From Lithodes maja (taxonomy: Eukaryota > Arthropoda > Malacostraca > Decapoda > Lithodidae), in the NCBI GenBank assembly GCA_037953745.1, contig JBAKBP010007901.1, positions 31,661 through 95,660 on the forward strand: a DNA stretch of 64,000 nucleotides, written 5' to 3'. This document shows, one piece after another, positions 53,525-63,344 of this stretch (its first letter is position 1; each line of letters begins with the position of its first letter). A model generated the notes under the pieces. The model was not told the origin of the DNA. It ran no database searches and was given only the letters and a program-made list of their open reading frames with translations. The translations under genes and the position numbers were made by a program.

Positions 53525-56404
53525 TTATTCATTTACAAACGCAGTCAGTCGCGGGTTTGATGCGAGATATTTGTCTAGGCGGAATTTAAATGAATCAACG
53601 GTGCTGCAGTCTATAACGTTTCGGGGAAGCCCATTCCACAAGTTGACAACTCGATTGAAGAAGAAATTCTTAGATTCGTGCGAGTTAAAAGATTTACCAA
53701 TAATTTTGCAACCGTTTCCCCGTGTGTAATTAGATTGGTCGATAGTGAAGTACTTACTACAGTTCATATTGTCGATGCCTTTGATGATTTTGAACACTTG
53801 AATTAAGTCGCCTCTTAATCTGCGCTGGGTTAAAGGAAATAGATTTAATTCTCTAAGACGCTCTTCGTATGGTTTGTTCTTTAGGCTAGGTATCATTTTG
53901 GTAACTCTACGTTGAACTCGTTCTAGCTTGTTTATATCTTTTTGGTAATAAGGGCACCAGGATTGAACGCAGTATTCCAGAAGAGGGCGGACTAAGGAAT
54001 TGTAAAGGGTTAGGATAACTTCTTTGGATTTATGCTCAAATGACCTGCCTATAAAGCCAATTATTTTGTTTGCCTTCTTAACAACTTCTGAACATTGTTG
54101 ACTCGGTTTTAGGTTACTCGATATTGTTACTCCCAGATCAGTTTCTCTGTTTACATTCTTAAGCTGAGTGCCATTCATCGAATAGTTTGCTTTCTCATTT
54201 AGGTATCCGACATGTAGTACTTTACATTTATCCGCATTGAAACTCATTTGCCAAATTTGGGCCCAACATGACAATTTATCTAGATTGTGTTGCATATCGT
54301 CAACTTGTTCTTTTGAGAGTACGCTATTTGCAATTTTTGTATCGTCAGCAAATTTTGAGATTGTGCAGGTGAGACCCTCATCTATGTCGTTGATGTAAAT
54401 TAGAAAGAGAATTGGTCCTAGTACCGATCCCTGGGGTACCCCGCTACTTACATTGGTCCATTTAGATGCCTTACCGTTTATGACTACTCTTTGCTTTCTG
54501 TTGTTGAGCCAATTTTCTATCCATTTCAACACACCGTCTTGTATTCCATGCGCTTTTAGTTTTAGCAGTAAACGTTTGTGGGGAACTTTGTCAAAGGCCT
54601 TTTGAAAATCAAGGTATATAATATCTACAGCTTTACTCTCATCGTAGAGGTTGAGGATATCGTGGAAGAAGTCTAAGAGGTTTGTTAAACAGGAACGTTT
54701 TTTACGAAAGCCGTGTTGAGTATCTTTAAGTATGTTATTTTCCTCTAAGTGATTTACGAGTCTGTCTCGTATGACCGTTTCTAGCATTTTACATACAACT
54801 GAGGTTAAGCTAATTGGACGATAGTTACTGGGTAGGGATTTGCTGCCTTTTTTGAATATCGGTGTTACGTTGGCTAGCTTCCACTGATCAGGCATAGTTC
54901 CAGACTGCAAGGATTTATTGAATAGTAATGTCAGTGGTTTGGAGAGCTCATTCTTAGCTTCCTTTAGAACTCTAGGCGAGATTGTATCAGGTCCTGGCGT
55001 TTTATTTACTTTGAGTTTATCTAAACAATTCAATACTTCTCTCTCTGTAACGGTGATATTGCTTAGAACATCTGAATTATCAATCTGAATCGGCGATGGT
55101 GTAGGGATATCACTGAGGTCTTCGGTTGTAAAAACTGATGCAAAGAAGGTATTGAGGGCATTACTCATTTGTACTTCGTCTTTGGTGTATTCTCCTTTTT
55201 CATCGACTAACGGTCCAACAGTTGAAGTAACTACTTTTTTCTTTCTGATATAACTATAGAATTCTTTCGGGTTTGTTTTACTTTGATTCGCAATATGTAA
55301 CTCTAAGGTCTTTTTACTTTGCTTAATTAACTTTTTGGCTTTGCGTCGTAGCTCTACAAATTTCACCCGTTCTTCGTCATTTTGTGAGGATTTTAATCTA
55401 TCATTAGCAAATTTTTTAGCAAGCAGGCAGTTTGAAATATCTTTATTCCACCATTTGGGCTTATTATTATGGCCTGGACGCCGTATTTTCGATGGTATGC
55501 AGTCTTGCACTGCTTTTAGGTAAGTGGTTTCGAATAACTTCCAAGATGTATTTATGTCGTTATTGTTAATTAAAAAGCTCCAGTCAGTTTCTTTAAACAT
55601 AGCTCTAAGTTTATGGAAGTTTGCTTTCTTGAAATTAGGGACTTTTTCGATGCTACTATTTGGTTCGTTACTAGTAAACTTTAAAGTGAAAGTTATCGTA
55701 CGATGGTCGCTGTTACTGAATTCATCACCAACATTCAAATTCTCTATCAATTCTTCTTTTGTTGCAAGTACAATGTCAAGAATGTTATTACCACGGGTCG
55801 GCGTTCGAACAAATTGATAAAGCGAACTCTCTTGCAAGTTCGTATACAAGTCATGTCCGGAGTGTGAAGTAAGAGTATCGCCCCACTTGGTCACAGGTAA
55901 ATTAAAGTCGCCAAAAATTACGGTATCTTGTGAGTTACTTACATCTGCAATTTGTTCGTAAATTTCTCGGTCAGTTTGCACTGATTGAGCTGGAGGTCTG
56001 TATATTAACGCAAGTATTATTTTTGTACCTTTATTATTCTTTATTAGCACAAAAGATGTGTCGACGTTCACAATTTGAGGTTTTGACACGAGGGTCGGGT
56101 TAAGACTTTCTTTGATATAAAATAAAACGCCACCTCCATTTTTATTTATTCGGCTGTTCTCAAACATTACATAACCGGGAAGTGAATACTCTGCTAAAAA
56201 GTCTCTATCTTCTGTATTGAGCCAAGATTCTGTTATGCCAATCACATCATAATTTTCTGTAAACACTAGTTCCTCTAAATCTGAAAATTTATTGCGTATG
56301 CTACGAGCGTTTGCATAGAAAACCTTTAAAGTTGCGGTTTTAGAACTCGCAGAACGTTCTTTCATCGAATTTTTGGTTCTGGTCGGATCTACATTTACAT
56401 TCAT
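53525..56404 (-). CDS. CR1-c ORF2: endonuclease and reverse transcriptase
   Basis: About 959 codons from ATG 56404, the start conserved in CR1-b (42647); the frame stays open farther up with only non-ATG starts. Endonuclease ~residues 30-250: VFYANARSIRNKFSDLEE, ITESWLN, FGDFNLP near 165, NSDHRT. RT ~450-740: TPGPDTISPRVLKEA, IFKKGSKSLPSNYRPISLTS, HGFRKKRSC, IYLDFQKAFDKVPHK, SGVPQGSVLGPILF, catalytic FADD near 685 (bases 54341-54352). C-terminus SFNSHESKNFFFNRVVNLWN then GLPR. It would nick target DNA and copy element RNA onto it. No internal stop, so it is potentially functional. Confidence 0.92.
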   Translation of the reverse strand: MNVNVDPTRTKNSMKERSASSKTATLKVFYANARSIRNKFSDLEELVFTENYDVIGITESWLNTEDRDFLAEYSLPGYVMFENSRINKNGGGVLFYIKESLNPTLVSKPQIVNVDTSFVLIKNNKGTKIILALIYRPPAQSVQTDREIYEQIADVSNSQDTVIFGDFNLPVTKWGDTLTSHSGHDLYTNLQESSLYQFVRTPTRGNNILDIVLATKEELIENLNVGDEFSNSDHRTITFTLKFTSNEPNSSIEKVPNFKKANFHKLRAMFKETDWSFLINNNDINTSWKLFETTYLKAVQDCIPSKIRRPGHNNKPKWWNKDISNCLLAKKFANDRLKSSQNDEERVKFVELRRKAKKLIKQSKKTLELHIANQSKTNPKEFYSYIRKKKVVTSTVGPLVDEKGEYTKDEVQMSNALNTFFASVFTTEDLSDIPTPSPIQIDNSDVLSNITVTEREVLNCLDKLKVNKTPGPDTISPRVLKEAKNELSKPLTLLFNKSLQSGTMPDQWKLANVTPIFKKGSKSLPSNYRPISLTSVVCKMLETVIRDRLVNHLEENNILKDTQHGFRKKRSCLTNLLDFFHDILNLYDESKAVDIIYLDFQKAFDKVPHKRLLLKLKAHGIQDGVLKWIENWLNNRKQRVVINGKASKWTNVSSGVPQGSVLGPILFLIYINDIDEGLTCTISKFADDTKIANSVLSKEQVDDMQHNLDKLSCWAQIWQMSFNADKCKVLHVGYLNEKANYSMNGTQLKNVNRETDLGVTISSNLKPSQQCSEVVKKANKIIGFIGRSFEHKSKEVILTLYNSLVRPLLEYCVQSWCPYYQKDINKLERVQRRVTKMIPSLKNKPYEERLRELNLFPLTQRRLRGDLIQVFKIIKGIDNMNCSKYFTIDQSNYTRGNGCKIIGKSFNSHESKNFFFNRVVNLWNGLPRNVIDCSTVDSFKFRLDKYLASNPRLTAFVNE

Positions 56405-56502
56405 GGCTGTCCTCGGTCCTCGGTCGTTATCCCTGACGGTTTTGAATTTGGGTCGTGTTGGTGGAGATTTATCCAAATTCGCGGTTCTTGACGGATTAGT
56501 AT

Positions 56503-57540
56503 TTAATTCCTTTGTAGGTTGCCGTCCTCGCTGTCTTCGGTCCTCCTTCCTGGTTGTCCTGTGCTGAGTCGATTTCTTCTCCGAAAATCCTTCACCGCAT
56601 CGTTGAGAAGACGCCCAAAACGTGCTGCTCCCACCTGGTTCAGATGAACTCCATCGTCCGAAAACAAATAGTCATCGTAGTAGAAATTGTCCCAGGTGTC
56701 GACGAATCCCACGTTCTCCTTCCTGCAGAGGTTTGCTAGACAACGATTTGTGCTGGTGGCTATGTTGTAAAATCGGCTCTCTACACCGAGCCGGGGGACG
56801 ATTCCTGAGACGATGATCCTTGATGACTTCTCCTTAAACGACTTGATCAGCTGCTGGTACTTTAAAAGCAAATCTTCCGACCGGGTTCGCTGCACATCGT
56901 TGGATCCAACGTGGATGACGTACATTGTATTAGCAGGGGCCAGCTTTGATACTTCGTCAACTGCTGCAACTACGTCATCCACACCACCACCAGGGATACA
57001 AAAACGCTTCCTGGTCTTAGGTGCCCTGGCGCAAAACTCTGTGAGCTGACCACGTATCATCGAGTCTCCCACGAGCCGGACTTCTTCTATTTCCTCTTCG
57101 TCATCTGAGTCTGCGAGTATCTGGAAACGGTTTTGACACTCGGTAATCGGTATGTGTTTCCTGGTCTTGGGGCAAACGTTGTTCCTCACGACACGGAAGT
57201 TGTCTTGAGGGGGAAGAGAGTCACTATTTGTATCTTGAGTATCGGATACATCAGCTGAAGTGGCTACTGTAGGCGTTGAATTGTTGGCAGTTGACGTTGG
57301 GGCGTTGGTGGCTGCTGGAGTTGCGGTGACAATTGAAGTTTGTGGTACTCCAACGTTGAGTGTTACAAACTCTTGGAGTGATTCCAGCTTCATGGTGAGG
57401 ACGTTGATCTTGTTGTAGGCTTCATCTAATTTCACTGTAAAATTCTCTCGTTGCTGGCAGAGCCGGCAGTCTTGAAGATCGATAGTAGCAAACATGGACT
57501 CACCAAACCTACCGGCGCAGTTCGCACAAGCGCGAGGCAT
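56503..57540 (-). CDS. CR1-c ORF1: zinc finger and SGNH esterase
   Basis: 345 codons from ATG at 57540 (an in-frame GTG 12 bases up is less likely). CANC and CRLC form a CxxC...CxxC motif, followed by KLDEAYNKINVLTMKLESLQ, likely coiled coil, then a Ser/Thr-rich linker, then the esterase: EVRLVGDSMIRGQL (Ser), IHVGSNDVQRTRSEDLLLKY (Asn), GIVPRLGVE, DGVHLNQVGAARFGRLLND (Asp, His). A basic tail with RRNR and GRRTEDSEDG follows. 99 bases separate its stop from the ORF2 ATG. ORF1 probably binds element RNA; the role of the esterase is not settled. Confidence 0.9.
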   Translation of the reverse strand: MPRACANCAGRFGESMFATIDLQDCRLCQQRENFTVKLDEAYNKINVLTMKLESLQEFVTLNVGVPQTSIVTATPAATNAPTSTANNSTPTVATSADVSDTQDTNSDSLPPQDNFRVVRNNVCPKTRKHIPITECQNRFQILADSDDEEEIEEVRLVGDSMIRGQLTEFCARAPKTRKRFCIPGGGVDDVVAAVDEVSKLAPANTMYVIHVGSNDVQRTRSEDLLLKYQQLIKSFKEKSSRIIVSGIVPRLGVESRFYNIATSTNRCLANLCRKENVGFVDTWDNFYYDDYLFSDDGVHLNQVGAARFGRLLNDAVKDFRRRNRLSTGQPGRRTEDSEDGNLQRN

Positions 57541-57559
57541 GGTGACAGTCACTTTCTTC

Positions 57560-57895
57560 AGATCACTTCACTCACTTAAAAAACAATTCACTCACTTTAA
57601 AACACTTCACTCACTTTAAAAACACTTCAATCACTTCAACCGAAAACAAATATGCTGAAATACGCAGAAATAGGTTATCAGGGGTGATAGCCTAACCGAA
57701 AACAAAAATGTTGAGATACGCAGAATTAGGCTTCCAGGGGCGATAGCCTAACCAAAATTTTTTTTTTTTTAAATTGAAATACGCAATAATAGGCTACCAG
57801 CGTTGAATAGCCTAACCGAAAATAATAAAATTGAAATTCGCAGAAATAGGCTACCAGGTGTGATAACCTAACTTTAAAACAAATATATGTATAAC
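57560..57895 (-). repeat. CR1-c 5' UTR tandem monomers
   Basis: Short CACTTCACTCACTTTAAAA repeats next to ORF1, then four ~60-base units with GCAGAAATAGGnTnnCAG and GATAGCCTAACC. CR1-b has ~11 units at the same place. Confidence 0.8.
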
Positions 57896-58800
57896 AGAAT
57901 ATGTAGCTAAATATACAATTCACCAAATAGAGATTATATAAAAATAAAGTGTGACTGCACACAAGGGGTTAATATACTGTGTCAACAGATGGCCCTGGTG
58001 TCACTGTAGCCTAGTAAAGCAGTAGCCTACTCTTTTTAGATAAAAAAGTGTATCAGTCAAAGGTTATTACAAGATCGTGCAAGCAACAACTAAAATTACA
58101 GATATATACTGTATAGCTACAGTAGGATACTAAATACAATATCTACAAGAGTTAATAATAAAACAGATTGGCTGGCTATAGGCTAGGCTAGGTTTGGGTT
58201 AGGTCAAAAGCTTAGCAGGTTGGGTTAGGCTAGGTTAGTTTGTACAAATACCACCCTTAGCTTAAAGTAAAATCAGTCTGAGGAGAAAAAGTCAAGAATA
58301 TATCTAGGGGGAAAAGATAAATTAATGCACTTAAATTTGGTACAAAATTTGCTGGAATTTAATGTATAATCCCCCCAAAAGGTTTGTTTACAAAATGGCG
58401 TCGGCGTTAGTCTCTGTAGGCAGGTTAGTTAGTAAACAATATTGTTTATTAGCAAATTAATATGCAAAGCTTTACTTACATACAAGGCAGTTAAATAGAT
58501 ACTTACTACAGTAGGTAATGGGTAAAATTAGGGGCTACGATTTTATATAAAATAGTAATAAGAGAGCGTTTGTTTACAAAGCAAAACAAAACAATAGATG
58601 GCGCTAGTGGCGCCCTGTCCGAGCAGGAGTCTTGTGATAAACACAAAGTTTATCAGTCAATACACAGCGAAATATCGTGCAGTGTTACTTACTAAGCTAC
58701 AGGATGGTTAAACGTGCTCTTAACCACCTTTCATGCACAAGAATGAAGAGGATGAGTAGTTAATACTCAAATTATGATCGATATCGTGAGAGCGTTGACA
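57896..58800 (-). promoter_or_regulatory. CR1-c distal 5' UTR (putative promoter region)
   Basis: 57897-58165 and 58600-58790 are alike with CR1-b 44755-45270 (GATGGCGCTGGTGTCACTG, CAAGCAACAACTAAAATTAC, ATACTCAAATTATGATCGA). Between them are TTAGGTTAGG words. An internal promoter is expected for a CR1 element; no specific element can be pointed to. Confidence 0.4.
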
Positions 58801-58835
58801 GAGCGTCTGCAGCGTCTGGCGGTAGCACTACTTTT

Positions 58836-58871
58836 TGAGAGAGAGGTGTTGAATAACGTGTAACCATTTTC

Positions 58872-58906
<35 letters not shown>

Positions 58907-58932
58907 GTGTTGAATAACGTGTAACCATTTTC

Positions 58933-58979
<47 letters not shown>

Positions 58980-59003
58980 GTTGAATAACGTGTAACCATT
59001 TTC

Positions 59004-59036
<33 letters not shown>

Positions 59037-59062
59037 GTGTTGAATAACGTGTAACCATTTTC

Positions 59063-59098
<36 letters not shown>

Positions 59099-59123
59099 TG
59101 TTGAATAACGTGTAACCATTTTC

Positions 59124-59157
<34 letters not shown>

Positions 59158-59182
59158 TGTTGAATAACGTGTAACCATTTTC

Positions 59183-59231
<49 letters not shown>

Positions 59232-59257
59232 GTGTTGAATAACGTGTAACCATTTTC

Positions 59258-59298
<41 letters not shown>

Positions 59299-59324
59299 GT
59301 GTTGAATAACGTGTAACCATTTTC

Positions 59325-59363
<39 letters not shown>

Positions 59364-59389
59364 GTGTTGAATAACGTGTAACCATTTTC

Positions 59390-59442
<53 letters not shown>

Positions 59443-59466
59443 GTTGAATAACGTGTAACCATTTTC

Positions 59467-59509
<43 letters not shown>

Positions 59510-59535
59510 GTGTTGAATAACGTGTAACCATTTTC

Positions 59536-59573
<38 letters not shown>

Positions 59574-59600
59574 GGTGTTGAATAACGTGTAACCATTTTC

Positions 59601-59639
<39 letters not shown>

Positions 59640-59671
59640 GTGTTGAATAACGTGTACCGGTAACCATTTTC

Positions 59672-59704
<33 letters not shown>

Positions 59705-59730
59705 GTGTTGAATAACGTGTAACCATTTTC

Positions 59731-59769
<39 letters not shown>

Positions 59770-59795
59770 GTGTTGAATAACGTGTAACCATTTTC

Positions 59796-59829
<34 letters not shown>

Positions 59830-59853
59830 TGTTGAATAACGTGTAACCATTTT
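58836..59853. repeat. (TG)n(AG)n-core minisatellite, ~16 units
   Basis: Each unit has a constant GGTGTTGAATAACGTGTAAC then CATTTTCG core followed by variable (TG)n and (AG)n, total 59-80 bases. One unit near 59655 has an extra CCGGTA. All minus-strand frames are open because no stop codon occurs in the unit; they are not genes. Confidence 0.97.
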
Positions 59854-60780
59854 CAAAGGAGTACAAAGGAGTACAAAGGAAATCAAGCAACAACAGGTCT
59901 AGTGACCCTTCTAGGCTGCTTGTCCTCCAAAACACTGAGGATCAAGTGTCCAAACAGTGGTTTAGAGTGGGTAAGGGAACATTGGAAAGGGAACTACTGC
60001 CCTAGAACTAATCTAATGTCCGTGGCAGGATTAGGAAGTTAGTAGGGGACAGATGGGTTAGTAACTGAGGGGGGTATACAATAAAGTTATTCATTTACAA
60101 ACGCAGTCAGTCGCGGGTTTGATGCGAGATATTTGTCTAAGCGGAGTTTAAATGAATCAACGGTGCTGCAGTCTATAACGTCTCGGGGAAGCCCATTCCA
60201 CAAGTTGACAACTCGATTGAAGAAGAAATTCTTAGATTCGTGTGAGTTAAAAGATTTACCAATAATTTTGCAACCGTTTCCCCGCGTGTAATTAGATTGG
60301 TCGATAGTGAAGTACTTACTACAGTTCATATTGTCGATGCCTTTGATGATTTTGAACACTTGAATTAAGTCGCCTCTTAATCTGCGCTGGGTTAAAGGAA
60401 ATAGATTTAATTCTCTAAGACGCTCTTCGTATGGTTTGTTCTTTAGGCTAGGTATCATTTTGGTAACTCTACGTTGAACTCGTTCTAGCTTGTTTATATC
60501 TTTTTGGTAATAAGGGCACCAGGATTGAACGCAGTATTCCAGAAGAGGGCGGACTAAGGAATTGTAAAGGGTTAGGATAACATCTTTGGATTTATGCTCA
60601 AATGACCTGCCTATAAAGCCAATTATTTTGTTTGCCTTCTTAACAACTTCTGAACATTGTTGACTCGGTTTTAGGTTACTCGATATTGTTACTCCCAGAT
60701 CGGTTTCTTTGTTTACATTCTTAAGCTGAGTGCCATTCATCGAATAGTTTGCTTTCTCATTTAGGTATCCGATATGTAGT

Positions 60781-61131
60781 CTATCTATCTAGAGGGATAG
60801 ACAGACTAATGAGGAAGTAAGAAGGAGGTGTGGTGTGGAGGTAGATGTGCTGGAAAGTGTGAAAAGGAACAACTTGAGATGGTTCGGCCATATGGAACGT
60901 ATGGAAAGCGAGAGAATGACTAAGAGGGTGTACGAGAGCGAGGTGGAGGGACAGAGGGGGAGAGGTAGACCGAATATGAGGTGGAAGGATGGAGTGAGGA
61001 ACTACATGAATGAAGGCGGTGCTGGTTGGGGGGAGGGGCGTCGACTGACTGGGGACAGAGGTGCATGGGGGCGGTTCGTTCGTGGCCACCCCTTCGGGGA
61101 TCACGGCGTCAGGCAATAGATAGATAGATAG
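60781..61131 (+). mobile_element. RTE-1 insertion in CR1-d
   Basis: Flanked by a 22-bp duplication (60759-60780 and 61132-61153). The 3' tail is (GATA)n (61116-61131). The 5' end has an extra CTATCTATCTA before the RTE-1 sequence GAGGGATAGACAGAC. Only the last ~100 codons of the RT are included. Confidence 0.92.
60790..61119 (+). pseudogene. RTE-1 RT C-terminal fragment
   Basis: GVEVDVLESVKRNNLRWFGH, then MESERMTKRVYESEVEGQRG, then GRPNMRWKDGVRNYMNEGG, ending GDHGVRQ and stop at 61119. Its readable C-terminus is identical to 13262-12980 at protein level, which dates both insertions as recent and from one source. Confidence 0.88.
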
Positions 61132-63344
61132 ATTTAGGTATCCGATATGTAGTACTTTACATTTATCCGCATTGAAACTCATTTGCCAAATTTGGGCCCA
61201 ACAAGACAATTTATCTAGATTGTGTTGCATATCGTCAACTTGTTCTTTTGAGAGTACGCTATTTGCAATTTTTGTATCGTCAGCAAATTTCGAGACTGTA
61301 CAGGTGAGACCCTCATCTATGTCGTTGATGTAAATTAGAAAGAGAATTGGTCCTAGTACCGATCCCTGGGGTACCCCACTACTTACATTGGTCCATTTAG
61401 ATGCCTTACCGTTTATGACTACTCTTTGCTTTCTGTCGCTGAGCCAATTTTCTATCCATTTCAACACACCGTCTTGTATTCCATGCGCTTTTAGTTTTAG
61501 CAGTAATCGTTTGTGGGGAACTTTGTCAAAGGCCTTTTGAAAATCAAGGTATATAATATCTACAGCTTTACTCTCATCGTAGAGGTTGAAGATATCGTGG
61601 AAGAAGTCTAAGAGGTTTGTTAAACAGGAACGTTTTTTACGAAAGCCGTGTTGAGTATCTTTAAGTAAGTTATTTGCCTCTAAGTGATTTACGAGTCTGT
61701 CTCTTATGACCGTTTCTAGCATTTTACATACAATTGAGGTTAAGCTAATTGGACGATAGTTACTGGGTAGGGATTTGCTGCCTTTTTTGAATATCGGTGT
61801 TACGTTGGCTAGCTTCCACTGATCAGGCATAGTCCCAGACTGCAAGGATTCATTGAATAGCAATGTCAGTGGTTTGGAGAGCTCATCCTTAGCTTCCTTT
61901 AGAACTCTAGGTGAGATTGTATCAGGTCCAGGCATTTTATTTACCTTGAGTTTATCTAAACAATTCAATACTTCTCTCTCTGTAACGGTGATATTGCTTA
62001 GAACATCTGAATTATCAATCTGAATCGGCGATGGTGTAGGGATATCACTGAGGTCTTCGGTTGTAAAAACTGATGCAAAGAAGGTATTGAGGGCATTACT
62101 CATTTGTACTTCGTCTTTGGTGTATTCTCCATTTTCATCGACTAACGGTCCAACAGTTGAAGTAACTACTTTTTTCTTTCTGATATAACTATAGAATTCT
62201 TTCGGGTTTGTTTTACTTTGATTCGCAACATGTAACTCCAGGGTCTTTTTACTTTGCTTAATTAACTTTTTGGCTTTGCGTCGTAGCTCTACAAATTTCA
62301 CCCGTTCTTCGTCATTTTGTGAGGATTTTAATCTATCATTAGCAAATTTTTTAGCAAGCAGACAGTCTGAAATATCTTTATTCCACCATTTGGGCTTATC
62401 ATTTTGGCCTGGACGCCGTATTTTCGATGGTATGCAGTCTTGCACTGCCTTAAGGTAAGTGGTTGTGAAACACTCCCAAGATGTATTTATGTCGTTATTG
62501 TTAGTCAGAAAGCTCCAGTCAGTTTCTTTAAGTTTTGATTTAAGTTTATGAAAATTTGCTTTCTTGAAATTAGGGACTTTCTCAATGCTGCTATTTGATT
62601 TGTTACTAGTAAACTTTAAAGTGAAAGTTATCGTACGATGGTCGCTGTTACTGAATTCATCACCAACATTCAAATTCTCTATTAATTCTTCTTTTGTTGC
62701 GAGTACAAGGTCAAGCACATTATTACCACGGGTCGGAGATTGTACAAATTGAAAAAGTGAACTCTCTTGCAAGTTAGCATAGAGGTCGTGTCCAGAGTGT
62801 GAAGTAAGAATATCGCCCCATTTAGTCACGGGTAAGTTGAAATCGCCAAGAATTACGGTATCTTGTATGTTAGTTATTTCTGCAATTTGTTCATAAATTT
62901 CACTGTCAGTTTGCACTGATTGAGATGGGGGTCTGTATAATAAAGCTAGTGTTATTTTAGTTCCTCGTTTATTATTTAATAGTACATAAGATATGTCTAT
63001 ATTCGCAATTTGAGGTTTTGACATTAAGACGGGATTAAGACTTTCCTTTATAAAAAACAGAACTCCTCCTCCATTTCTATTGATCCGACTTTTCTCAAAC
63101 ATTGTATAACCAGGAAGCGTATATTCGGCTAAAAAGTCTCTGTCTTCCGTATTTAACCAAGATTCTGTAATGCCGATTATATCATAATGTTCTGTAAACA
63201 CGATTTCCTCTAGATCTGAAAATTTATTGCGTATGCTACGAGCATTTACATAAAACACCTTAAGAGTATTAGAGTTGGATGTTACTGATTGTGCGTTGTC
63301 TGAATTTTCAGTTCGTATTTGACTTACACTACCCTGTCTTGGGT

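Larger units (their letters stand above)
53299..58835 (-). mobile_element. CR1-c, apparently full-length with intact ORFs
   Basis: 3' end with (GTACAAAGGA)n, a ~230-base 3' UTR, ORF2 (53525-56404), ORF1 (56503-57540) and a ~1.3-kb 5' UTR with four monomers. Both ORFs are uninterrupted. The 5' limit is set where similarity to CR1-b ends (~58800) and the (TG)n(AG)n array begins. Confidence 0.9.
60087..63267 (-). pseudogene. CR1-d ORF2, split by RTE-1
   Basis: VFYVNARSIRNKFSDLEEIV to KVLHIGYLN is open from ~63267 to the insertion at 61132; the frame continues at 60780 through MNGTQLKNVNKETDLG to AFVNE and stop at 60087. Endonuclease and RT motifs as in CR1-c, including ILGDFNLP, LDFQKAFDKVPH and FADDTKIANS. 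Removing the insertion and one target copy restores an unbroken frame. No ATG is present upstream of VFYVN; the frame stays open into the end of ORF1 in the -1 register. Confidence 0.88.

Noticed and set aside
58767..59935. Three overlapping minus-strand open frames of 319-387 codons
   Set aside because: They translate the (TG)n(AG)n minisatellite; the unit lacks stop codons in all frames and the peptides are Ser-Leu/Thr-His repeats.
55335..62752. 62-codon plus-strand frames repeated in each CR1 copy (MALRRSSTNF...)
   Set aside because: Antisense to the CR1 ORF2 linker; conserved only because ORF2 is conserved.
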